Below are positions 1 to 6,566 of a stretch of DNA of 8,985 nt, piece by piece. The notes beneath the pieces were generated by a model. It ran no database searches. It was given only the letters and a program-made list of their open reading frames with translations, and had not been told where the DNA came from. The DNA is from CAYYMD01 sp964480425 (GTDB lineage Bacteria; Planctomycetota; Phycisphaerae; SM23-33), in contig CAYZPY010000106.1 in assembly GCA_964480425.1 (NCBI GenBank), positions 1 through 8,985 of the forward strand. The letters run 5' to 3'. The translations under genes were made by a program, and so were the position numbers. How positions within the stretch are numbered: position 1 is the first letter of the stretch; every line of letters begins with the position of its first letter.

Positions 1-1041
1 GTTGACTGGACGGCGCTGGCGGGCGTCGATACGCTGGTGGTGTACATGGGCGTTGGCAACATGGACGGGATTGCCTCGCGACTCATCGAGGCCGGCAAAC
101 CGGCACAAACCCCGACCGCGGTCGTCGCAAACGCATCGCTGCCCACCCAACGGACCGTCTCGTCCTCGCTGGATAAAATCGCCTCCGCCGCCGACAAGGC
201 CGACATCAAACCACCGGCGGTGCTCATCGTCGGGCAGGTCGTCAGGATGCGAGAAAAAATTGCCTGGTTCGAGAAACTCCCGCTTTTCGGAAAAACTATC
301 ATCGTTACCCGCCCCAAACACTCCGCCGGCGAACTGGCCGAACTGCTGGGCGAATTCGGCGCCGAGGTCATCCCGGCGCCCGCCATTGAGATCGCCCCGC
401 CGCAGGACACCGCCGAGGCGGACCGCCTGCTGGCGCGCCTCGGCGATTTCGACTGCGTGGCGTTCACCTCGGCCAACGGCGTCGAGGCGGTGTTCCGGCG
501 GCTTGCGGCGCTGCGGAAGGACGCCCGCGCGTTCGGGTCGGTCAAGATTGCCACAGTAGGTCCCGCCACGGCAGAGGCACTGGAAAAACACGGCCTGCGG
601 GCGGATCTAATCCCGAAGCAATACACCACCGCCGCCCTGGGACGGGCGATGAAGCGGGAGTCGTCGGCTGGCGGAAGCGTCCTGCTGGCGCGGTCGACCG
701 ACGCCTCGGCGGACCTGCCCGACATCCTCCGCGACGCCGGTGCAAATGTTACCGAATTGTCCGTCTATCGCGCCGTTTGCCCGGATGAATTGCCCAAAGA
801 AGCTGCCGAAGCCCTGCGAAGCGGCTCGGCCGACTGGATTACTTTCACCTCCCCTTCCACCGTGGAAAATTTCCTTGCACTGGCGACTGGAGGGAATATC
901 GACATTTCCGGCGTCAAACTCGCCGCCATTGGGCCCGTCACCGCCGACGCCCTCGGCCGCAATATGCTCACACCCGCCGTGGTCGCCCCTGTACACACCA
1001 TGCAGGGACTGGTCAATGCGATAGTCCGGCATCATATTTAG
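1..1041 (+). CDS. cobA-hemD: Fused uroporphyrinogen-III C-methyltransferase / uroporphyrinogen-III synthase (5' end missing)
   Basis: The frame is already open at base 1 and ends with TAG at 1039-1041, leaving 346 residues. Residues 1 to about 92 are the C-terminal part of the SAM-dependent methyltransferase CobA/SUMT: VVYMGVGNMDGIA, then the family signature around PTQRTVSSSL and the closing VLIVGQVVRMREKIAWF. From about residue 95 (LFGKTIIVTRPKHSAGEL) a HemD domain begins and runs to the stop. Its visible HemD landmarks are the first-strand IVTRP, the FTSANGVEAVF segment, and the second FTSPSTVENF and AIGPVTADAL segments. HemD closes hydroxymethylbilane to uroporphyrinogen III, and CobA methylates that product towards sirohaem and cobalamin. 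Fusing the two puts consecutive steps on one chain, an arrangement known in several bacterial groups. The upstream neighbour (often hemC) lies outside the window. The next gene, leuC, is on the same strand after about 200 bases and is unrelated in pathway. Confidence 0.93.
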   Translation, partial: VDWTALAGVDTLVVYMGVGNMDGIASRLIEAGKPAQTPTAVVANASLPTQRTVSSSLDKIASAADKADIKPPAVLIVGQVVRMREKIAWFEKLPLFGKTIIVTRPKHSAGELAELLGEFGAEVIPAPAIEIAPPQDTAEADRLLARLGDFDCVAFTSANGVEAVFRRLAALRKDARAFGSVKIATVGPATAEALEKHGLRADLIPKQYTTAALGRAMKRESSAGGSVLLARSTDASADLPDILRDAGANVTELSVYRAVCPDELPKEAAEALRSGSADWITFTSPSTVENFLALATGGNIDISGVKLAAIGPVTADALGRNMLTPAVVAPVHTMQGLVNAIVRHHI

Positions 1042-1245
1042 CGATTTAGAGCGGCTTGGTAGTTTCCGCGAGCAACACCGCTCCGCCATAATAAAGGCGG
1101 GCCGTTGCTGCTCGCCCTACGATTATGCCTGAGGCCCGGAGACAGAGGCCCGTTTACTAATTACCTGCAAACGTTTATTCGCATCGGCGGTGAGTTATTT
1201 ATATACTTGCGGCCTCGATTAACGCGAATCACGGAGCATCGCGCG
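1042..1245 (+). promoter_or_regulatory. Intergenic leader upstream of leuC
   Basis: These 204 bases separate hemD from leuC. They hold an imperfect hairpin (1071-1109), a run of leucine codons in the leuC frame (1105-1131), and an 8-base direct repeat GAGGCCCG at 1131-1138 and 1145-1152. An AT-rich patch around 1191-1206 (TATATA at 1200-1205) could be a -10 element, but I see no convincing -35 at the right distance. The only good ribosome-binding site near the leuC start is GGAG at 1233-1236. There is no T-box consensus and no recognisable riboswitch. A leuC promoter and 5' leader here is inferred from position. Confidence 0.4.
1071..1109 (+). other. Imperfect hairpin in the hemD-leuC intergenic region
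   Basis: AGCAAC at 1071-1076 pairs with GTTGCT at 1104-1109. Inside it, GC 1080-1081 can pair with 1101-1102, and CCGCC 1083-1087 pairs with GGCGG 1096-1100 around an 8-base A/T loop (1088-1095). Small internal loops interrupt the stem. It begins about 30 bases after the hemD stop, where a terminator could sit, but no T-tract follows. Its 3' arm overlaps the leucine codons at 1105-1110, so folding and translation of that run would compete. Terminator or leuC leader element cannot be decided from sequence alone. Confidence 0.4.
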
Positions 1246-2592
1246 ATGGCAATGACGATAACCGAAAAGATACTCGCCGCCCACGCCGGGTCCGACGAAG
1301 TCCGCGGGGGACAGACAATCTGGTGCGACATTGACGTTCTGATGACCAACGACGTCATCGCGCCTCAGATGATTGGCGTGTTCGAGCAGCAGGCCGGGCG
1401 CGACGCGAGGGTCTGGTCCCGCGACAAGCTGGTGTTCATTCCGGACCATTATATTTTTACTGCCGACCCCAAGGCGCACCGCAACATAGAGATCATGCGC
1501 GATTTCGTCCGCCGGCACGATCTGCCGCATTACTACGATACGGATTTTCTCCCCCCGGGCTTCGAGGGCTGTCCACCCCCGTACGACGAGCCCGAGTCGA
1601 CCAGTTACATGGGCGTGTGCCACATGACGCTGCCCCAGAAGGGACACACCCGACCCGGCGAATTGCTGCTCGGCACCGACAGCCACACCTGCACGCACGG
1701 CGCGTTCGGCATGTTCGCCACGGGCGTAGGCAGCACCGACGGAGCGTTTGCAATGGCCACGGGAAAACTCTGGCTGCGCGTGCCGCGATCGATGAAGTTC
1801 GTATTCGACGGCCTGTTGCCGCCCTTCGTGATGGCCAAAGATGTGATACTTCACGTCATCGGCGAAATCGGCACTGACGGCGCTACGTATTGCGCGATGG
1901 AGTTCGCCGGCGAGGCGATCAATGCGATGAACGTCGACGAGCGGATGACGGTGTGCAACATGGCCATCGAGGCCGGCGCCAAGAACGGAATAATCGCCGC
2001 CGACGAAGTCACATGCCGATACGTCCGCGGACGGACCGACAAGCCCTTCGAGCCGGTCGCCTCCGACGATGACGCCGAATACGCCGCCGAGTTCCGCTAC
2101 GACGCCTCGAAGTTCGTGCCCACAGTGGCGTGCCCCCATTCACCGGGCAATCGAGCCGCGGCGAGCGAACTTGACCGGGTGAAGATAGACCGCAGTTACA
2201 TCGGCTCGTGCACGGGCGGCAAGACCACCGATTTCATCGCGGCCGCGAAGATACTTTCAGGTCGGAAGGTCAGTGCCGAGACGTTCATCGTCCCGGCCAC
2301 TACCGAGGTCGACGCCGACCTGGACCGTAACGAAGTTGACGGCAAGACGCTGCGTGAGATTTTCATTCAGGCCGGATGCCGCGTCGGCCCGGCCAGCTGC
2401 GCCGCATGCCTGGGCGGACCGGTGGACACGTTCGGCCGCGCGAATGAGCCGCTTACGGTGGTGTCAACAACGAACCGCAACTTTCCCGGCAGGATGGGCC
2501 ACAAGGACGCCCGGATATATCTGGCCAGTCCGCTTACCGCCGCCTCAAGCGCGGTCAACGGCCATATAACCGACCCGCGCGAGTTCATGTAG
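1246..2592 (+). CDS. leuC: 3-isopropylmalate dehydratase large subunit (LeuC, aconitase family)
   Basis: A 448-residue protein that, with a small subunit LeuD, isomerises 2-isopropylmalate to 3-isopropylmalate in leucine synthesis. The [4Fe-4S] cysteines are all visible: Cys322 in IGSCTGG, and Cys385 and Cys388 in SCAACLGG, at the normal family spacing. Other aconitase-family landmarks are FIPDHYIFT, LLGTDSHTCTHGAFG, and the substrate-binding NRNFPGRMGH near the C-terminus. The overall wording, including IGSCTGGKT and STTNRNFPGRMGHK, closely recalls the plant chloroplast large subunit IIL1; this comparison is from memory. A segment near residues 100-118 (CPPPYDEPES) seems to be an insertion of roughly nine residues relative to that protein. 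The ATG at 1246 is chosen because GGAG at 1233-1236 lies 9 bases upstream and homology starts at once; ATG 1252 is an alternative. The open frame continues back to a TTG at 1105, which would add 47 residues with no family resemblance. No leuD is in the window. Homoaconitase activity is the main alternative. Confidence 0.9.
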   Translation: MAMTITEKILAAHAGSDEVRGGQTIWCDIDVLMTNDVIAPQMIGVFEQQAGRDARVWSRDKLVFIPDHYIFTADPKAHRNIEIMRDFVRRHDLPHYYDTDFLPPGFEGCPPPYDEPESTSYMGVCHMTLPQKGHTRPGELLLGTDSHTCTHGAFGMFATGVGSTDGAFAMATGKLWLRVPRSMKFVFDGLLPPFVMAKDVILHVIGEIGTDGATYCAMEFAGEAINAMNVDERMTVCNMAIEAGAKNGIIAADEVTCRYVRGRTDKPFEPVASDDDAEYAAEFRYDASKFVPTVACPHSPGNRAAASELDRVKIDRSYIGSCTGGKTTDFIAAAKILSGRKVSAETFIVPATTEVDADLDRNEVDGKTLREIFIQAGCRVGPASCAACLGGPVDTFGRANEPLTVVSTTNRNFPGRMGHKDARIYLASPLTAASSAVNGHITDPREFM

Positions 2593-2601
2593 TTCGACAC
2601 C

Positions 2602-2623
2602 CGTCGCCGCGGCGTCGGCGACG
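2602..2623. terminator. Hairpin between convergent leuC and nitroreductase remnant
   Basis: A perfect 8-bp stem (CGTCGCCG at 2602-2609 with CGGCGACG at 2616-2623) closes a 6-base loop. It sits 10 bases past the leuC stop and just past the stop of the opposing gene (TAA at 2628-2626), the usual place for a bidirectional terminator. Neither side carries a T-tract, so a classic intrinsic terminator is not proven. Confidence 0.45.
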
Positions 2624-2625
2624 AC

Positions 2626-3135
2626 TTACTTCCCGCCGTAACGATTGTAATGGATGACCTCGTCGGGGACGGATTTATCCGGGCGCTTCGGCCGGTCGGC
2701 CGGTTTGCCCACCGGCAGAATGCTCCACAGCCGAAGGTCGGGCGGGACGTCGAGTATGTTTTTGAGTTCCTTTTCGCTGCGTCGAATCGCGCCCTCGACC
2801 CAGCACGCGGCGTATCCCAGAGCGACGGTCGCCAGCAGCATGTTCTCCATCGCCGCCGAGGCGTCCTGGACCCAGAACTCGCCGTACGGCGTGGGTCGGG
2901 GGTCGATGAGTATGACGATCGCCGCCGGTGCGTCGAACACCGCGCCGCCGACCGAGCGAATCTAGTCCATGGTCTGCTGGTTGTCGATGATAATATACCG
3001 ACGGAGTTGCTCGTTGCACCCCGACGGCGCCTCGATGCCGGCAGAGACTATCTTTTCAAGTGTCTCGCGCGGGACCGGCTGGGGGAGATATTTTCTGACG
3101 CTTCGCCTGCTGTTTACCACCTAAAAAAAATCCAT
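2626..3135 (-). pseudogene. Nitroreductase-family protein interrupted by two in-frame TAG codons
   Basis: Reading from ATG at 3135-3133, with AAAGGA at 3147-3142 six bases upstream, one frame gives a nearly whole small FMN-dependent nitroreductase of about 169 codons ending in TAA at 2628-2626. TAG occurs at codon 5 (3123-3121) and codon 58 (2964-2962). Family features are the N-terminal FMN-binding NSRRSVRKYLPQPVP (residues 8-22), APSGCNEQ (36-43), then VFDAPAAIVILIDPR, WVQDASAAMENMLLA, LGYAACWVEG, ILPVGKPAD and the closing VIHYNRYGG. Such enzymes reduce nitroaromatics, quinones or flavin-type substrates with NAD(P)H. The usual Gln-Pro-Trp-Arg after the APSGCN motif reads Q-L-R-R here, suggesting further drift. 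No frameshift is visible. The ORF from GTG 2940 (104 residues) is only the C-terminal part. It lies 65 bases after the zinc-ribbon gene on the same strand. A decaying gene is most likely; sequencing error or amber readthrough are the alternatives. Confidence 0.82.
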
Positions 3136-3200
3136 CGATTGTCCTTTCGCCGATGCGCCGAGGGACGTTATGTATTAATAATTCCTCATTGTCGCCGGAG

Positions 3201-4769
3201 TTACATCCCGAAGAAACCCGGTGGGCGTGCTCGTCCTGATGAAGAATCCGGCGCGGATTCGCTTCGCTGCGATTTCGTATGCGAACGGCGCGGAGACGTC
3301 GCCGGGGCGGTCTTCTCGTGGCGGACCTCGGGCGGCGCGGCGCCCGTCTTCTGGTAAGTCAACTGGTGAAACGGGCGTGTGGAGAGATACAGCACCATCT
3401 CGTGCGGACCCACCATTCGCAGCAAACATTCGAGACGATCGCGCCCGTATGTCAACACCGCCTTGTAGAGATGCCGGTCGACGGCGACTATGCGCCCGCC
3501 GACCTGCGCTTCGGGTATCGAAATATCCATTCCCCCGCCGGATGCCCGCGGCGTGATGATGAGCCGGTGCCTGCCGGTGTTCTGAATTGCCGACATCACC
3601 GACCCGCTCAGGAGCGGCCTGAGCGACCTTGGCGGCGACTCCGCATATACGCCGACGACCTCGCCGGACGCCGGCGCCACGGGCGCGCCGGACAGTTCTA
3701 TTTTTACGTCGTCCAGGCCCTTGATTTTCAATCTTCCGGTTCGCATTATCTGCGGCGTCTCGAAGACGAAAGTCAGCCGTCTCGATTCCGCCGTCTCGAT
3801 TTTGATTGTCGTCTTTTGGCCCTTGGAGGGCAGTTTCAGATCCTCCCCTTCCAGGCCCAGCGAGGCAAATTTATCATTCCCGGCAAGCAGCACCACGTCG
3901 TCGCCCCAGGAGTCGAACTCCAGCGGTTCGCTTCCGGCGCGCAGGCGGACCGTTGTTTTCCAATAGACGTGCCGCGGCGGCGCCGGCAGGTACCCCCCTG
4001 CCGCGAAGACAGACGTCTGCACGTCCACCAGTCCGCATACCGGGTTTTCGGGAACCGTAGCAGGCCCGGTGTCCGCAACATTGTTGTCATGAGTGGGGGT
4101 GCTGATCGGCGGCGTGTGCGAACCGCCGTTTGCCGCCGCCGAGCCGCCGTTTTGTGTTCCTTGGATTTTACCGTCCGGCCCTTCACCGTTTTCCGGCAAG
4201 AGCAACACGCTCAGCATCAGGTCCAATACCACTGCCGCCGCGCCGGCGCCGACCCACAAATAGATGGTTCTGTGCCCGCGTTCGGCGACGGCGACCGGCG
4301 CCGCCTGTGGCGCCGCAGGCGCCGCGCCGGTCGAAGCGGCGGCCGACTGAAGCGCCGATACCAGGTCGAGCCGTTGCAACTCGCTCTCGTCTCGGAGCAT
4401 GGAGGCCAAGGCGATGTCCTCGTGCTCCTGGTGCAGATACGGGATCGGCACGCCCTTCGAGCACGAGGGGCAAATCGCCGTCTTACCCGAATACCGCGCT
4501 CCGGCGGCGAACTCCCTGCCGCAGTGCTCGCACTTGACTTCGATCTTCTTTCCCAGCGACTGCCTTGCGCTTACGGCGAATCCGTCTTCCTGTTCCGGCC
4601 AGATGTCGTCCCGCACCTGAAGCATCAGGCGGTCATGTTCGCCGTGCGGTTCGGGCTCGAGCGCCTCGAACGTGTGCCCGCAGTGTGGACATACGCGCCG
4701 GGCGTGGGGCGCCTGTTTGGGGACGCTGAACCATCGGCGGCATTGTCCGCATATCAACTGCATCTGCAT
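3201..4769 (-). CDS. Uncharacterised membrane protein with two N-terminal zinc ribbons
   Basis: A 522-residue protein of unknown function. Two treble CxxC pairs form zinc ribbons: Cys7/Cys10 with Cys27/Cys30 (CGQC, CPHC), and Cys80/Cys83 with Cys100/Cys103 (CEHC, CPSC). An Ala/Pro-rich stretch (about 143-162) leads to one hydrophobic span at about 169-191, with an unusual Asp183 inside it. A Gly/Ser/Asn/Thr-rich linker follows (about 195-235). A larger domain of alternating beta-type sequence runs from about 240 to 470, and a basic Ser/Arg/Pro tail closes the chain (about 476-522). Basic residues before the span and acidic ones after it suggest a cytoplasmic N-terminus with the C-terminal domain outside. 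The ATG at 4769 abuts the nadE stop (TAA at 4772-4770) with no gap, so the two are probably co-transcribed and translationally coupled. Zinc ribbons followed by one membrane span and an extracytoplasmic domain are common in planctomycete hypothetical proteins. I recognise no enzyme motif. Confidence 0.8.
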   Translation of the reverse strand: MQMQLICGQCRRWFSVPKQAPHARRVCPHCGHTFEALEPEPHGEHDRLMLQVRDDIWPEQEDGFAVSARQSLGKKIEVKCEHCGREFAAGARYSGKTAICPSCSKGVPIPYLHQEHEDIALASMLRDESELQRLDLVSALQSAAASTGAAPAAPQAAPVAVAERGHRTIYLWVGAGAAAVVLDLMLSVLLLPENGEGPDGKIQGTQNGGSAAANGGSHTPPISTPTHDNNVADTGPATVPENPVCGLVDVQTSVFAAGGYLPAPPRHVYWKTTVRLRAGSEPLEFDSWGDDVVLLAGNDKFASLGLEGEDLKLPSKGQKTTIKIETAESRRLTFVFETPQIMRTGRLKIKGLDDVKIELSGAPVAPASGEVVGVYAESPPRSLRPLLSGSVMSAIQNTGRHRLIITPRASGGGMDISIPEAQVGGRIVAVDRHLYKAVLTYGRDRLECLLRMVGPHEMVLYLSTRPFHQLTYQKTGAAPPEVRHEKTAPATSPRRSHTKSQRSESAPDSSSGRARPPGFFGM

Positions 4770-6416
4770 TTAACCTTTATCGGACTGGTACCTCTGGGCT
4801 ATGGGCATCCTTCTTCCGGTCCCGAATGCCCTCGGCGAGACCTTCAGCACCAGCGGCGCCTGTCGGCGCTTGAACTCCGCGGCGTCCACCATTTGCGTGA
4901 CCCTTGTAACCTGTCGGTCGCTGAATCCTTCGGCAATAATGTCCGCGGCGGTTTGGTCTTTTTCGACGTACCGACGGAGGATTTCGTCCAGTTGCTCATA
5001 AGGACCTAGCTCGTCCTCATCCTTCTGGTCGGGCTTAAGTTCGGCGGTCGGCGGGCGGGATAAAATTTCATCCGGAATGCGCCCGGGGGGCGAGCAGCGA
5101 TTGAGCATCCCGGCCAGTTCGTAAACCGTGGTCTTGAGCACGTCTCCGATCGGGGCCATGGCACCTGCCATGTCGCCGTACAGCGTGCAGTATCCGGTCG
5201 ACAACTCAGATTTATTTCCGGTCGCCAGCGCCAAGGCGCCGAAGGAGTTCGCCGCCGCCATCACGAGGTTCCCGCGAATCCGGGCCTGAATATTTTCCTC
5301 TGCGGTCTGTCCGCCTTCGGCGGCGAAGATCCATTCGGTGGACCGGTCGTACGCCTCGTGAACCTCGTTTATGGGGATGACGGAAAATTTCACGCCGAGA
5401 TTTTCCGCCAGCTTCCGGGCGTCCCTCAGACTCTGCGACGAACTGTATCGCCCCGGCATCGCCAGCGCGCGGACGTTGTGCGTACCAAGCGCATCGGCCG
5501 CAAGAACCGCAACCACCGACGAATCTATCCCGCCGGACAGCCCGAGCACCACCGACTCGAATCCGCACTTGTGAACGTAATCCCTCAGCCCCAGTTTCAG
5601 CGCCTCGTACAGTCCGCACAGTTCATCGCCAAGCGGCTGGCAGCGCCCTTCGCCCGCATCGGTGTCGACTATCAGCAGGTCCTGCTCGAACGACTTTGCC
5701 CTTGCAGTTACGCCCCTCCCCGGTACGGTCAGGCAACTGGCGCCGTCGAAGATGAGTTCGTCGTTTCCTCCCACCTGGTTCACGAACACTATCGGCGCCT
5801 TTGCGGCGTCGGCCCGTCGGGCGAACAGTTCCTGGCGCCTGCGGGCCTTGTGCTGTTCGTAGGGGCTGGCGGACATGTTCACGATTATCTCCGCGCCGTT
5901 CTCGACCAGGCGACTGATCGGGTCGTACCCGTATAGCCGCCGGCCAAGCGACTCGGCGTCCCACAGGTCTTCGCAGATGCTGATTCCGATTTTCCGTCCG
6001 GCGATATCTACCGGGCGGGCCTGCGGACCCGGCTGAAAGTATCTCGTCTCGTCGAACACGTCGTAAGTCGGAAGGAGGGTCTTTGCGTGGACGCAACGAA
6101 TTTCCCCCTCCGCCAGCAGCGCCGCGGCGTTGTTCAGCTCCCTGCCCTCCTGTTGCGGCGAGGGGCACACGAAGCCCACCAGCGCTGCGACACCGGAGCA
6201 CCGCCTCGCAAGCGACTCGACCGCCGCCGTGCTGTCGGCCACGAACCTCTCCTTGCGAAGCAGGTCCTTGGGCGGGTACCCGGTCACCGACAACTCACTG
6301 AGTACCACCAGCTCCGCTCCGCTGTTCCCGGCGCGGCCGATGAACTCCTCGATTTGCCGGGTGTTGCCTGCGATGTCGCCCACGACCGGATTAAATTGTG
6401 CAAGGGCTATCTTCAC
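4770..6416 (-). CDS. nadE: Glutamine-dependent NAD+ synthetase
   Basis: A 548-residue two-domain enzyme that makes NAD+ from nicotinic acid adenine dinucleotide, ATP and glutamine-derived ammonia in the cytoplasm, the last step of NAD synthesis. Residues 1 to about 260 are a nitrilase-type glutaminase with the catalytic Glu41 (LSELSVTGYPPKDLL), Lys112 (HAKTLLPTYDVFDE) and Cys148 (ISICEDLW). The synthetase domain follows, with the ATP PP-loop LGLSGGIDSS at 291-300, the ATGNKSELSTGYCTLYGD segment, and PPTAELKPDQKDEDELGPY. The length is normal for this two-domain form. The start is a GTG at 6416-6414, supported by AAGGAA at 6428-6423 six bases upstream and by MKIALAQFNPVVGD, the typical N-terminus. 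It is the first gene of the minus-strand unit and abuts the zinc-ribbon gene. A promoter-like pair lies 50 to 85 bases upstream. Confidence 0.95.
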   Translation of the reverse strand: MKIALAQFNPVVGDIAGNTRQIEEFIGRAGNSGAELVVLSELSVTGYPPKDLLRKERFVADSTAAVESLARRCSGVAALVGFVCPSPQQEGRELNNAAALLAEGEIRCVHAKTLLPTYDVFDETRYFQPGPQARPVDIAGRKIGISICEDLWDAESLGRRLYGYDPISRLVENGAEIIVNMSASPYEQHKARRRQELFARRADAAKAPIVFVNQVGGNDELIFDGASCLTVPGRGVTARAKSFEQDLLIVDTDAGEGRCQPLGDELCGLYEALKLGLRDYVHKCGFESVVLGLSGGIDSSVVAVLAADALGTHNVRALAMPGRYSSSQSLRDARKLAENLGVKFSVIPINEVHEAYDRSTEWIFAAEGGQTAEENIQARIRGNLVMAAANSFGALALATGNKSELSTGYCTLYGDMAGAMAPIGDVLKTTVYELAGMLNRCSPPGRIPDEILSRPPTAELKPDQKDEDELGPYEQLDEILRRYVEKDQTAADIIAEGFSDRQVTRVTQMVDAAEFKRRQAPLVLKVSPRAFGTGRRMPIAQRYQSDKG

Positions 6417-6462
6417 CTGAATTTCCTTAGCGCCGCCTGGACCGTCCCACGCACGCCGGACG

Positions 6463-6472
6463 GTTCATGAAC
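6463..6472. promoter_or_regulatory. 10-bp palindrome GTTCATGAAC, possible operator
   Basis: A perfect inverted repeat with no spacer lies over the predicted nadE transcription start (about 6467), just downstream of the -10. That is a common place for a dimeric repressor to bind. I cannot assign it to a known regulator, and a single 10-bp palindrome may be chance. Confidence 0.3.
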
Positions 6473-6473
6473 G

Positions 6474-6501
6474 AGTTTACTTCTTTTGGGTATTGTATCA
6501 A
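6474..6501 (-). promoter_or_regulatory. Predicted sigma-70-type promoter of nadE
   Basis: On the minus strand a -35 TTGATA (6501-6496, five of six consensus bases) is followed after 16 bases by a -10 TAAACT (6479-6474, four of six). Transcription would begin near 6467, giving a leader of about 50 bases before the GTG at 6416. It is the best promoter match I found in the divergent gap, but it is a prediction by eye. Confidence 0.45.
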
Positions 6502-6522
6502 CAGGCATCCGCGCATTAATAT
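6493..6522 (+). promoter_or_regulatory. Predicted promoter of the cupin/cyclophilin-like pair
   Basis: On the plus strand TTGTAT (6493-6498) and TAATAT (6517-6522) are spaced by 18 bases, inside an AT-rich island in otherwise GC-rich DNA. The start would be near 6529, about 38 bases before the cupin ATG. Its -35 overlaps that of the opposing nadE promoter, so the two may exclude each other. Prediction by eye only. Confidence 0.35.
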
Positions 6523-6566
6523 TTTATCGCGCCTCCGCGACGGCGGCGAATTCAGCGAGGTTACCA

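Noticed and set aside
1105..1245. 47-residue N-terminal extension of LeuC from TTG 1105
   Set aside because: It lacks similarity to the family, and a better ribosome-binding site serves ATG 1246. It is kept only as a possible regulatory signal.
1042..1245. T-box leader upstream of leuC
   Set aside because: No T-box consensus or specifier-type stem is visible, and no intrinsic terminator with a T-tract precedes leuC.
1219..2139. Minus-strand open frame of 306 codons
   Set aside because: It is antisense to leuC, with His/Gly/Arg-rich composition and no recognisable domain.
2626..3135. Pyrrolysine or genome-wide amber recoding as the explanation of the two TAG codons
   Set aside because: Not accepted as the main reading, because TAG ends several intact genes here at natural C-termini and nitroreductases are not known pyrrolysine proteins.
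2650..3357. Plus-strand open frame of 235 codons across the nitroreductase region
   Set aside because: It is antisense to a frame with clear nitroreductase motifs; its own translation is Arg-rich with no family likeness.
4298..4331. Repeated GGCGCC units as a DNA repeat element
   Set aside because: They encode the Ala/Pro-rich linker of the zinc-ribbon protein and are explained by low-complexity coding in GC-rich DNA.
3279..5009. Plus-strand open frame of 576 codons
   Set aside because: It lies antisense to the zinc-ribbon gene and the end of nadE, has an Arg-rich GC-skewed composition, and shows no family motif; the minus strand carries recognisable motifs.
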